The notes under the pieces are model-generated. The model was given only the letters and a program-made list of their open reading frames with translations. It was not told the origin of the DNA and made no database searches. Below are positions 23,748 through 33,046 of a stretch of 42,374 nt of DNA, piece by piece. How positions within the stretch are numbered: the stretch's first letter is position 1; each line of letters opens with the position of its first letter. A program made the translations under genes and the position numbers. This DNA is from Polyangiaceae bacterium (GTDB lineage Bacteria > Myxococcota_A > Polyangia > Polyangiales > Polyangiaceae): the NCBI GenBank assembly GCA_013361525.1, contig JABFXY010000088.1, forward strand, positions 1 through 42,374. Direction: 5' to 3'.

Positions 23748-25357
23748 GCCGAGCCCCCTATCGAAGCCTCGAGGATGCGCTCGTTTTGCAATGCCGAGAT
23801 CGCGCCTCCCGTCTCGAGCAACGCGATCCGCGCCACGAGCGCAGCGGCGCGCTCGAGGTGTGGGTGACGCGCGACCTGCTCGACGAGGGATCGTTCGACG
23901 AGCAGCCGCCTACCGTCTGCATTCGCGTCCGTCGGAAGGAGCCACTCGTCGGTGCGCGCCCCGCCACCGCCGCGGACGAACACCGCGGAGTCCTTGAAGG
24001 TGCCTTCGGTCACCTCGAATGGTGAGACGTCATCGACGCGGCGTCCCGCGTGCGACAGGACGCGCTTCATCGTATCGAGCGCTGCCTCGAACGAAACATC
24101 GGTGGCCGGCGAGAGGATGGCGAACGTCGCGCGCGGTGAGTGTGCGCCGATCCGCGCGCGACCGAGGACACTCCCCGCTTCGTCGACGCGCATGATCGCG
24201 TGACCTTCGCGCGCGAGCCGCGCCGTCAGACGCGATCGCGCCGTCTCGGCCCACACCCGACCCTTCTTGGACAGCCCCATCAGCTTGCTGCGTTCGATGC
24301 ACCAAGCGTTGTCCCACGGCTCGAGGAGCGCGAGCGAGGCGTCGGGGCGTTCGCGCCCAGCCGCCGCCTGGAGAAGGGGCAGATACGCGTCGAGCGCATC
24401 GCCACCGCGCTCGCCGTAGGCCTTCGCGGCCGAAGCGAGCGCTGCATCCAGCGCATCGTCGAGGGGCGAGCCGGCGAGCCGCTCGACGAGCTTCATCGCT
24501 TTGCGAAAAGCGGCGTCGCGACGGACGTCGTCGCGGCTGATCGTGCAGCCGAGCCCCGGGCCATCCACCTTGAAACGAAGCCCCGGGATGGTCGGCGGGC
24601 GCCCGTCACACTCGAGCATGGTGAGGCCGTGGCCGTAGAAGCCGGCAAAATCCCCCGAGCCTTCCGTGCCCGGATCGCCCGGCAACAGATCGGTGCCCAG
24701 CGAAGGCCCCACAATCGCCCGCATCCCGTCCCGCTCGAGCTCGACGACGACCGGCGCACGAAGCGCGAGCGGGACGTTGAGCTTCTCCGTCGTGTGATCG
24801 AGCTTCGTCAGCGAGAGCGGGACGCGGATGTGTCTGCACCAGCGCAAGAGCGCGGCGCGCAAACGGCTCGCGTGGTCGCGCCGCGCGGAGCCCTCGGCGT
24901 CGATCACCAGCTCCACGGACGTGCCGCTGCCTGGTCGCGGGTCGAGGGCCTCGATCTCGAAGGTGTGATCGCGAAAGAGGCGCACGCGGTACGCACCCTC
25001 GGCCCGGTGCGTCTCCACGACGACCTCGGTCGGGTCCACCGCGAGGACGCTCTTGAACCCGACGCCGTACTTTCCGATCTTCCCGGTGTCGTCTTCTTTC
25101 GTCGACGAAAACACGGTGAGGAGCGGCCCGCGGATGACGTCGATCGTCATCCCTTTGCCGTCGTCCGACAGCTTCACGTGCAGGCGAGCATCGTCCTCCG
25201 AGAGCGTCACGTCGATGCGCGTCGCCCCGGCATCGATCGCGTTTTGAACGAGCTCGCGCGCGTACGCGAACCGATCGGCGAACTGCTGGACGACGTCCTC
25301 GACGAGCCCGCCCTCGGGCTTCGCGCGGGGCGCCCTCCCCGCTCCACGGTATGCCAT
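23744..25357 (-). CDS. GHKL (HSP90-like) ATPase
   Basis: A 537-residue protein with a complete N-terminal GHKL ATP-binding domain: N box E35LVQNAIDAGA (catalytic Glu35, Mg2+-binding Asn39), G1 box DDGKGM (65-70), and ATP lid/G2 box GKIGKYGVGFKSV (92-104). Further on, GCTISRDDVRRD resembles the S-R-x-x-x-R element of HSP90-type middle domains. The other half matches no family I know, so it is neither HtpG (about 620 residues), MutL nor a histidine kinase (no HisKA or receiver part). It overlaps the giant downstream gene by 4 bp and starts 15 bp after the gamma-glutamyltransferase stop. A good ribosome-binding sequence (GAGGA) precedes the ATG. A chaperone-like or conformational ATPase acting with the giant partner is inferred. 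Confidence 0.88.
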   Translation of the reverse strand: MAYRGAGRAPRAKPEGGLVEDVVQQFADRFAYARELVQNAIDAGATRIDVTLSEDDARLHVKLSDDGKGMTIDVIRGPLLTVFSSTKEDDTGKIGKYGVGFKSVLAVDPTEVVVETHRAEGAYRVRLFRDHTFEIEALDPRPGSGTSVELVIDAEGSARRDHASRLRAALLRWCRHIRVPLSLTKLDHTTEKLNVPLALRAPVVVELERDGMRAIVGPSLGTDLLPGDPGTEGSGDFAGFYGHGLTMLECDGRPPTIPGLRFKVDGPGLGCTISRDDVRRDAAFRKAMKLVERLAGSPLDDALDAALASAAKAYGERGGDALDAYLPLLQAAAGRERPDASLALLEPWDNAWCIERSKLMGLSKKGRVWAETARSRLTARLAREGHAIMRVDEAGSVLGRARIGAHSPRATFAILSPATDVSFEAALDTMKRVLSHAGRRVDDVSPFEVTEGTFKDSAVFVRGGGGARTDEWLLPTDANADGRRLLVERSLVEQVARHPHLERAAALVARIALLETGGAISALQNERILEASIGGSA

Positions 25358-25372
25358 CGCTCCGGTCCTCGC

Positions 25373-27181
25373 TCAGTACGCAGCGGCCTTGCCGTTCGCG
25401 CGTGACGTGTCGGCGACCGCCCGGAAGCCTCGCGTCTTCGGATCGACCTCGATGCAATTGGCGTGACCGATCCGCTCGCGCCTCGACACCTTGTGCCCCT
25501 TCTTCTCGAGCTCCGCGACCACCTCGTTCGGGATCGACTGCTCGGTGATGATCTCGTCGGGCATCCACTGGTGATGCGCGCGGAACGCCGGAACGGCTTT
25601 GTCGAGGGGCACTTGGTAGTCGACGAGCGCGCGCGTCAGCTGCGCCACCGTCGTCGTGATGGTCGGCCCACCCGGCGAGCCGAGCACCGCGCGAAGCTCA
25701 CCGTCCTTCGAGACGATCGTCGGCGTCATGCTGCTCAACATGCGCTTGTTCGGCTCGATCTTGTTCGCTTCACCTTGAACGAGGCCGAACACGTTGGGCT
25801 TGCCCGGCGCGGTCGCGAAATCATCCATCTCGTTGTTGAGCAGGACGCCGGTCCCCGCGATCGCGACCTTGGCGCCGTACCCCGTGTTGAGCGTGTACGT
25901 GTTCGCGACGGCGTTGCCTGCCTCGTCGACCACCGAGTAGTGCGTCGTCTGCGGCGACTCGGGCTTCGCCGGAAGGCCCGCTGAAACGTCCTTCGAAGGC
26001 GTCGCGTGCGCCGGATCGATGTTCTTCGTGCGCTCCGTCGCGTACGCAGGGTCGAGCAATTTCTCGAGCGGCATCTTCACGAAATCGGGATCGCCGAGGA
26101 GCAGGTTGCGATCCGCGTACGCTCGCCGCATCGCCTCGGAAAACAGGTGGACCTCCTCCGCGCCGCGCCACGGCTGCTTGTCGAGCTGGAGCGCCTGGCT
26201 CATCGCGAGGAGCTGCTTCAACACCACACCACCCGCGGACGGAGGCGGCATCGTCACGATCTCGTGCCCTCGATACTGGAACACGATCGGATCGCGCCAT
26301 TTGGCCTTGTAAGAAGACAAGTCGCTCGCCTTCCAGATGCCGCCGGCCTTTTCGACCTCGGTCGCCATCTTCTCGGCGAGCGCACCCGTGTAGAACGCGT
26401 CCGCGCCTTGATCGGCGATCGTCTGCAGCACCTTGGCGAGCTCCGGCTGCACGAGCTTGTCGCCCTTGGCGAGCGCTGAGCCATCGGCCTTCTCGAAGAG
26501 CTTCGCGGTGTCCGCGTAGCCGAGGTCACGCATCTTCTTCGTCACGCGAGCGAGGTCACCGGCGGTCTCCTCGTCGAGCGCGAAGCCGTCTTTCGCCAGT
26601 GCGACCGCGGGCGCGACCAGATCTTTCCACGGCAGCTTCCCGAACTCTTCGTGGGCCGCCGCGAAGCCGCGCACCGTCCCGGGAATACCCGCGGCTTTCG
26701 GGCCGTCGAGGCTGCCGCGCGTCGGGTTTCCCTTCTTGTCGAGGTACATGTCGCGGCTCGCCGCGGCCGGCGCCATCTCGCGGTAGTCGAGCGCAAACGC
26801 TTTGCCGTCGCTCGTGCGGATCACCATGAACCCGCCGCCGCCGATGTTTCCCGCAGAGGGGTGCGTGACCGCGAGCGCGAAGCCGACGGCGATCGCCGCA
26901 TCCACCGCCGAGCCGCCCTTCTTCAAGATCGCGAGGCCGACGTCGGTCGCGTTTTCCTCTTGGCTCGACACCGCACCATGAATCCCGAGCGCAACACGCG
27001 GCGCCTCCGCCGCGCCGCTCGGCATCGCGCGGCCCTTCGGCGCCGCCGCCTCCGCCGACACGGAGGGGATCGGCGCCTGCGCCGTCCCACTCGAATGATC
27101 CGGCGCCGTCGCGTCCCTGCAAGCAAACGAGCCGACCAGAACCAGCGCAACGAGCGATCGAAGCGACCTCATCGGCGCCAT
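25373..27181 (-). CDS. ggt: Gamma-glutamyltransferase, lipoprotein form
   Basis: This encodes 602 residues. A hydrophobic N-terminus ending in GSFAC (Cys21) suggests a lipid-anchored envelope enzyme, followed by an Ala/Pro/Ser-rich tether. The family blocks are all present: GGSAVDAAIAVGFALAVTHP, SAGNIGGGGFMVI, a cluster around MPPPSAGGV, and the self-cleavage site ESPQ/TTHYSVVD with nucleophile Thr412, which becomes the N-terminus of the small subunit. SSMTPTIV and GSPGGPTI complete the active site. It hydrolyses or transfers gamma-glutamyl groups, for example from glutathione. The length fits the family. The GHKL ATPase gene follows 15 bp downstream on the same strand, so the three genes may be co-transcribed, though a functional link is not obvious. 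Confidence 0.93.
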   Translation of the reverse strand: MAPMRSLRSLVALVLVGSFACRDATAPDHSSGTAQAPIPSVSAEAAAPKGRAMPSGAAEAPRVALGIHGAVSSQEENATDVGLAILKKGGSAVDAAIAVGFALAVTHPSAGNIGGGGFMVIRTSDGKAFALDYREMAPAAASRDMYLDKKGNPTRGSLDGPKAAGIPGTVRGFAAAHEEFGKLPWKDLVAPAVALAKDGFALDEETAGDLARVTKKMRDLGYADTAKLFEKADGSALAKGDKLVQPELAKVLQTIADQGADAFYTGALAEKMATEVEKAGGIWKASDLSSYKAKWRDPIVFQYRGHEIVTMPPPSAGGVVLKQLLAMSQALQLDKQPWRGAEEVHLFSEAMRRAYADRNLLLGDPDFVKMPLEKLLDPAYATERTKNIDPAHATPSKDVSAGLPAKPESPQTTHYSVVDEAGNAVANTYTLNTGYGAKVAIAGTGVLLNNEMDDFATAPGKPNVFGLVQGEANKIEPNKRMLSSMTPTIVSKDGELRAVLGSPGGPTITTTVAQLTRALVDYQVPLDKAVPAFRAHHQWMPDEIITEQSIPNEVVAELEKKGHKVSRRERIGHANCIEVDPKTRGFRAVADTSRANGKAAAY

Positions 27182-27200
27182 CCTAGCCCGTCACGCTCAA

Positions 27201-27412
27201 AGGCAAAGAACGAGAGGGGTCGCCAAGGGCGCCAAGGGCAGAACGAGAAAGAGGAGATCAGAGAAGGATTGAGGTCGAAACCACGGCCTCTGCGCGAAAT
27301 CGAAGTCGGGAGAGCAACCGCCCCGTTCTCCCAAAACAAACGCTCTTCTTCCTCTCTTCTCCCTCTTTCTTCCCTTGGCGCTCTTGGCGACCCCTCTCCT
27401 CTTCTTCTTCTC

Positions 27413-27415
<3 letters not shown>
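27201..27415. repeat. Long hairpin element B
   Basis: Arms at about 27212-27257 and 27355-27398 are near-perfect reverse complements. They carry GGGGTCGCCAAGGGCGCC, then AAGGGCAGAA or AAGGGAAGAA, then GA-rich sequence. The roughly 97-bp interior holds a smaller hairpin (GGGAGA/TCTCCC around 27309-27332). The right arm reaches the stop codon of the diiron gene (27413-27415). It shares its arm sequence with element C at 30668-30867. Confidence 0.75.
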
Positions 27416-28620
<1,205 letters not shown>

Positions 28621-28624
<4 letters not shown>

Positions 28625-29451
28625 GTTCGGCTACCTTTCGCGGCTGCGGTGGCGACGGCGCTCGACCGCTCGTCGGCGGCGAGCGCGAACAGATCGCGCG
28701 CCTTGTGCATGTGCATGCGCGCGACGACGTCCGACAGGATCGGTAGAACACGCTCGACGAGCTTCGCGATCTCGTCGGGGCCGAGGTGCATCACGCGATC
28801 GAAGAAGATCTCCCGCTCCTTTGCGAAGAGCGCGCCGATCGCTTCGTCGATCATCATCATGTCGCGCGGCGCAAACCCTTGCTCGCGCGCGAGCCCTGCG
28901 CGCGACAGCTCCGCCCAGGCGCTCACCAGCCACGCATCTTCACGGCGGATACGGCGCGCCTTCGGGCCGCCTTGTGCGCTCAAGAGGCCCGCGTCGATGA
29001 GCTCGTCGACGTCCTTCGTGCTGACACCGTGAGCGTCGGCGATCTCTCGGACGCCCACGAGCTCCGTCGAGCCACCGACGAGCGCGCGCCCGCGCGGTGC
29101 GCCGAGCAGCCGCTCCTTCACCTCGGCGAGAAGGCGCCGCTGCTCCGGGGAAAAACCGCCGGCTTTGCCGCCGAGGATCGCGCGAATCGCGCGTAGCGGA
29201 AGGAAGCGCTCTTGTTGGAGTTGCTTGATGAGGCGAAGCAGCTCCACGTGCTCCTCGGAGTAGTAGGCCATGTTGCGGCCCGTCTTCTTCCCCTCCGGCA
29301 AGAGCCCTTCTTGAATGTAGAAGTGGATGGTCTGCCGCTCGAGACCCGTGAGCTGGCAGAGGTCGCGCATGCGATACGACGCGGCGCGCGACGGCGTCCG
29401 CGAGGACACCGCGCCGTTCGTCCGATCGATGGCGGCCTCCGCTCGGGGCAT
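28621..29451 (-). CDS. MerR-family regulator with two MerR-like domains
   Basis: This encodes 276 residues. After a 25-residue polar lead comes a classic MerR DNA-binding domain (YRMRDLCQLTGLERQTIHFYIQ..GLLPE, then YYSEEHVELLRLIKQLQQERFLPLRAI, about 26-95). A second region (about 130-195) repeats the pattern in weaker form: VGVREIADAHGVSTKDVDELIDAGLL...RRIRREDAWLVSAWAELSRAGL, that is, helix-turn-helix, wing, then the helix pair. No cysteine pair for metal sensing is seen; the C-terminal helices may bind a small effector. The start shares one base with the reductase stop (TAATG) and its end overlaps the diiron start (ATGA), so all three are coupled. It probably controls this operon, possibly through the inverted repeat at 30619-30643. 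Confidence 0.87.
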
Positions 29452-30590
29452 TACTCGACCTCGACCACGCAGGGACCGAGGGGCTTCGAGACGCACGCGA
29501 GGATGTAGCCGTCCGCCTTCTCGTCGGGGTCGAGGCAGTTCGGCTCGCCGAGCGAGACCTTGCCGCTCTTGAGCTTCACCCGGCACGAAGCGCAGCCACC
29601 GACGGTGCACGAAAACGGCATATCGACGCCTTGGTCCTGCGCCGCCTCGAGGATCGTCAGGCCGGGCTTCACCACGACCTGGTGACGCTCGCCGTTCAAG
29701 AGAACGTCGACCGACTGCGGCTCCTCCGACCCGCCGGCCGACGCGTCCGCAGGGCTGACGAAGCGCTCTTCCTTCAGGCGGGACGCGGGGATCTTTCGGC
29801 TCTCGAGCGCGGCTCGCGCCTCGTCCATCATGCCGACGGGGCCGCACACGAAGAACATCGTCCCGTCGTGCTCGAACGCGCCGAGCCCATCGAGCTCACC
29901 GAGCACGGTGGCGCGATCGAGGCGGCCTTGTCGCGAAGCGATCTCGTGCGCGTCCTCGAGGACGTGGCGCACGCGGAAGCGTCCTTCGTGCTCGGCCTCG
30001 AGCTCCTTCAACGCGTCCTTGAAGATGATGTCCGGCTCCCCGCGGCTTCCGTAGACCAGATCGATCTGCATCGCTTGGTTCGCCGTGAGGTGCGTGCGCG
30101 CGATGCTCATGAGCGGCGTGATGCCGCTGCCGCCGCCGATGAGGACGATGCGCTTGCGGCCGCCCGGCACGGTGAACGAACCCGACGGACCGGACACGTC
30201 GATGGAGTCACCAGCCTTGAGGTTGCGCACGAGGTCCGTCGACACGAGGCCGTTCGGCACCTCCTTCACTGTGAGGCGCACCTCCGACGTCACGTGCGCG
30301 GGGCTGCTCGCCGAATACGCGCGGCGCACGGGCTTGTCGCCGACATGACGCGTGACCGTGAAGAACTGTCCGGCCTCGAACGCGATCGGTGCGCCCGACG
30401 GATCGACGAGGACCATGCTGATGGCGTCCTGCGTCTCACGAACCACCTCACGCACGCGGAGCGTGCGCGACTGCACGCCCTTCGCATCGGCCTTCGTCCC
30501 GGACGCGCTGCCCTTGCGATCATCGAAAGGCGGCGGCTTGTCCTTGAAAATGCCCTGGACGAGTGACTTCACACCGGAGAACAAACCCAT
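29451..30590 (-). CDS. PaaE-like ferredoxin-NAD(P)H reductase with [2Fe-2S] domain
   Basis: A 379-residue cytosolic electron-transfer protein. After an N-terminal polar lead of about 45 residues come the FAD domain (RRAYSASS for flavin), the NAD(P) domain (GGGSGITP at 152-159, FFVCGPVGMM) and a C-terminal plant-type ferredoxin with ligands Cys328, Cys333, Cys336 and Cys366. This order matches PaaE-type reductases, which feed electrons from NAD(P)H to diiron oxygenases. The diiron gene in the same coupled operon is the evident partner. I start it at the ATG at 30590; the only in-frame start upstream is a TTG ten codons earlier that would lie within the likely promoter. A second client could be the TusA-fused diiron protein of the divergent operon. 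Confidence 0.9.
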   Translation of the reverse strand: MGLFSGVKSLVQGIFKDKPPPFDDRKGSASGTKADAKGVQSRTLRVREVVRETQDAISMVLVDPSGAPIAFEAGQFFTVTRHVGDKPVRRAYSASSPAHVTSEVRLTVKEVPNGLVSTDLVRNLKAGDSIDVSGPSGSFTVPGGRKRIVLIGGGSGITPLMSIARTHLTANQAMQIDLVYGSRGEPDIIFKDALKELEAEHEGRFRVRHVLEDAHEIASRQGRLDRATVLGELDGLGAFEHDGTMFFVCGPVGMMDEARAALESRKIPASRLKEERFVSPADASAGGSEEPQSVDVLLNGERHQVVVKPGLTILEAAQDQGVDMPFSCTVGGCASCRVKLKSGKVSLGEPNCLDPDEKADGYILACVSKPLGPCVVEVE

Positions 30591-30598
30591 GGTCCCGC

Positions 30599-30627
30599 CA
30601 TCTACCGGCCCGCCCCCCAAGTGTCAA
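30599..30627 (-). promoter_or_regulatory. Candidate sigma-70-type promoter for the reductase operon
   Basis: On the minus strand TTGACA (30627-30622) is followed after 17 bp by TAGATG (30604-30599). Transcription would begin only a few bases before the ATG at 30590, so the message would be nearly leaderless. The -35 box lies inside the inverted repeat 30619-30643. Confidence 0.35.
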
Positions 30628-30643
30628 GTAACCCTAGACACTT
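30619..30643. promoter_or_regulatory. Inverted repeat, candidate operator
   Basis: AAGTGTC and GACACTT form a perfect 7-bp inverted repeat with an 11-bp spacer, covering the candidate -35 box of the reductase-MerR-diiron operon. An autoregulatory site for the MerR protein is the natural guess, but a classical MerR operator would sit between -35 and -10. Confidence 0.45.
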
Positions 30644-30667
30644 TGCACCCGCGACTTGAGGCGCCTC

Positions 30668-30867
30668 GGGAGAAGAAGAAGAGAGAGAGAGAGAGGGGTC
30701 GCCAAGGGCAGAAAGAGGAAGAAGAGAGTTTGGTTTCGAAGCAGTGGATGCGTGCCGGCTCGGCAACCCCGTGAGCCGGCGCGGCTGTATTCGAATCAAA
30801 ATCTCTTCTTCCTCCTCTTCCTCTTTCTGCCCTTGGCGCCCTTGGCGACCCCTCTTCTTCTCTCGGG
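30668..30867. repeat. Long hairpin element C
   Basis: Arms at about 30668-30728 and 30803-30867 share with element B the core GGGGTCGCCAAGGGC followed by AGAAAGAGGAAGA. The right arm has one extra GCCAAGGGC unit. The centre is a perfect 8-bp stem (GCCGGCTC 30754-30761, GAGCCGGC 30773-30780). Unlike A and B it stands between two divergent operons, where a terminator is not needed. Confidence 0.75.
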
Positions 30868-31049
30868 AATCGAAGCGCCGCGCCGGCGGTTGACGGCGTC
30901 GTGCATCGAAGGTCCCATGCAGGGCGAATGAGTTACGTCGCTCGACACTGACACGTGATCTCCGAGCCGGGGTCACCGGCTCTTCACTGAGCGCCGAGCG
31001 CGACGGCTCTATTCATGGCCGATCCCGTGATGGCGCGGGAGCACTCGCC

Positions 31050-32174
31050 ATGACGAACAACGAATCGGATTTGCTCGCCGAGGTGGACCGCATCGCGCGC
31101 GATGTGGTCGGTCCGAATGCCGCGAAGGTCGATGCCGAAGGGGCGTTTCCCTCGGCCGCGATCGAGGCGCTCGCTGCTGCGGGTGTGCTCGGACTGACGA
31201 GCGCCACCGAAGTGGGTGGTGCCGGGCTCGGGCTTCGACAAGCGGCCGCCGCAGTCGAGCGGCTCGCGCGGGAGTGTGCATCGACCGCGATGATCGTGAC
31301 GATGCACTTCAGCGCCGCGGGTGTCATCGAGAAGCTCGCGCCGCAAGCGCTCCGGCGCGAGGTCGCGAAGGGCCGCCTCGTGACGCTGGCCTTCTCCGAG
31401 GCCGGGTCGCGAAGCCATTTCTGGGCGCCGACCAGCACGGCGACCGCGGACGGTGCATCGGTGCGCCTCGACGCGAAGAAGAGCTGGGCGACGAGCGCGA
31501 ATCACGCCGACTACGTGTGGTCGAGCAAACCCGTCTCGGCCGAAGGGCTGAGCACGATCTGGTTCGTGCCGCGCGCGACGGCGGGCATCACGACGGGTCC
31601 GCGCTTCGACGGGCTCGGGCTCCGCGGCAACGACTCGACGTCGATCACCGCCTCGGGTGCAACCATCTCGGAGTCGTCGCGCCTCGGCGTGGACGGCAAG
31701 GGCTTCGACGCGATGATGGGCATCGTGCTGCCGACCTTCCAGGTGTTGAGCGCCGCCTGCTCGATCGGCTTGATGGAGACCGCCGTAGCGCGGGCGGCAC
31801 AACACGCAGCGACCACGAGCTTCGAGCACCTCGGCTCGCCGCTTCGCGATCTGCCGACGATCCGCGCGTACCTCGCGCGCATGCGTGTCCAGACCGACAT
31901 GGCGAAAGGGCTGCTGGCGGACACGCTGGAGGCGATCGAACGCGCGCGCCCCGATGCGATGTTGCGCGTCCTCGAGGTGAAAGCAGGCGCCGGCGAGACG
32001 GCGACCAACGTCCTCGATATCGCGATGCGCGTGTCCGGCGGCGCCGCGTTCCGCAAAGAGGTCGGCGTCGAGCGCCTCTTCCGAGATGCGCGCGCGGCGA
32101 CCGTCATGGCGCCCACGACGGACGTCCTCTACGACTTCATCGGCAAGGCCGTCACCGGCATGGATCTGTTCTGA
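31050..32174 (+). CDS. Acyl-CoA-dehydrogenase-fold flavoprotein lacking the catalytic Glu
   Basis: This 374-residue protein has the acyl-CoA dehydrogenase architecture: an all-alpha N-domain, a central beta-domain (LVTLAFSEAGSRSH, LDAKKSWATSANHADYVW) and a C-terminal bundle ending VSGGAAFRKEVGVERLFRDARAATVM. In ordinary members the last block continues into E-G-T with the catalytic base; here it reads Ala354-Pro-Thr. The alternative Glu position used by isovaleryl-CoA dehydrogenase (before the AAG-type helix) appears to be Phe. A normal dehydrogenation is therefore doubtful, and a flavin monooxygenase of the DszC/HpaB-like kind that uses the same fold is an alternative. It heads a four-gene plus-strand operon. 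The weak GGGAG before the ATG supports the start. Confidence 0.82.
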   Translation: MTNNESDLLAEVDRIARDVVGPNAAKVDAEGAFPSAAIEALAAAGVLGLTSATEVGGAGLGLRQAAAAVERLARECASTAMIVTMHFSAAGVIEKLAPQALRREVAKGRLVTLAFSEAGSRSHFWAPTSTATADGASVRLDAKKSWATSANHADYVWSSKPVSAEGLSTIWFVPRATAGITTGPRFDGLGLRGNDSTSITASGATISESSRLGVDGKGFDAMMGIVLPTFQVLSAACSIGLMETAVARAAQHAATTSFEHLGSPLRDLPTIRAYLARMRVQTDMAKGLLADTLEAIERARPDAMLRVLEVKAGAGETATNVLDIAMRVSGGAAFRKEVGVERLFRDARAATVMAPTTDVLYDFIGKAVTGMDLF

Positions 32175-32188
32175 GCGGGGCGACGAAC

Positions 32189-33046
32189 ATGAGCACAATC
32201 CTTCTCGGTGCCGTCGCCTACGACCCGAAGGTCGTCACCATCTGGGACGGGTTTCGCGTCTTCTTTGCGAAGCACGGGCTCGATTTCGACTACGTCCTCT
32301 TCTCCAACTACGAGCGGCAGGTGCTCGCGCACTTGTCGGGTCACGTCCACGTCGCGTGGAACTCACCGCTCGCATGGCTGCAAACCGAGCGCGCCGCGAA
32401 GGCGTGCGGGCGCCGCGCCGAGGCCATCGCGATGCGCGACACCGACTGCGATTTGACGAGCGTCGTCGTCGCGCGCTCGGAAACGATCCGCACGCTCGCC
32501 GACCTTCGCGGAAAACGCGTCGCGGTCGGCGCCAAGGATTCGCCTCAAGCAACCCTCATCCCGCTCGAGTACTTCGCGGCAGCCGGGCTCGTCCCGGGCC
32601 GAGACTTCGAGGTCGTCTACAACGACGTGCTCGTCGGCAAACACGGCGATCACATCGGCGGCGAGCGTGATGCGGCGCGCGCCCTCGCCGCGGGTACGGT
32701 CGATGCGGCGTGCCTGCTCGACGCGAACCACCTCGCGTTCAGCCGAGACGGCACGCTGCCGGCTTCGTCGCGCACCGTCGCGCAGACGCGGCCCTACGAT
32801 CACTGCAACTTCACCGTGCTGGACGATGCACCGCGCGATCTCATCGGGCGCTTTCGCGAGCTCCTTTTCTCGATGCACTACGACGACGCCGAGGTTCGCC
32901 CGCTGATGGACCTCGAGGGTCTGAAGGCGTGGCGCAACGGGCGCACCGAGGGTTACGCGGATCTCGCGGCGAGCATCGATCGCTTCGGGACCATCGTGCC
33001 GTTCCTCGAACACGCAGCGAGCGAGATCTCCTCGGCGCGGCCATGA
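32189..33046 (+). CDS. PhnD/SsuA-like substrate-binding-fold protein without signal peptide
   Basis: A 285-residue protein of the type-2 periplasmic-binding-protein fold: MSTILLGAVAYDPKVVTIWDGF at the start, NYERQVLAHLSGHVHVAWNSP, LADLRGKRVAVGAKDSPQATL and a long hinge-spanning VVYNDVLVGKHGDHIGGERDAA. Such proteins usually bind phosphonates, phosphite or sulfonates for ABC import. This one has no signal peptide or lipobox, and no permease or ATPase gene is nearby. Cytosolic enzymes built on this fold exist (the desulfinase DszB, MqnA and MqnD, THI5-like proteins), so an enzymatic role is a fair inference. It sits 14 bp after the acyl-CoA-dehydrogenase-fold gene and overlaps the next start by 4 bp (ATGA). 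Confidence 0.8.
   Translation: MSTILLGAVAYDPKVVTIWDGFRVFFAKHGLDFDYVLFSNYERQVLAHLSGHVHVAWNSPLAWLQTERAAKACGRRAEAIAMRDTDCDLTSVVVARSETIRTLADLRGKRVAVGAKDSPQATLIPLEYFAAAGLVPGRDFEVVYNDVLVGKHGDHIGGERDAARALAAGTVDAACLLDANHLAFSRDGTLPASSRTVAQTRPYDHCNFTVLDDAPRDLIGRFRELLFSMHYDDAEVRPLMDLEGLKAWRNGRTEGYADLAASIDRFGTIVPFLEHAASEISSARP

Larger units (their letters stand above)
30591..31049. other. 459-bp divergent non-coding region
   Basis: No gene is seen. It holds, left to right: a candidate promoter and 7-bp inverted repeat for the minus-strand operon (30599-30643), hairpin element C (30668-30867), and a GC-rich lead to the plus-strand operon with a perfect 7-bp hairpin GAGCCGG/CCGGCTC (30964-30982). GACACT, the half-site of the 30619-30643 repeat, recurs at 30944-30949 on the plus-operon side, a weak hint of shared control. 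Confidence 0.55.
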
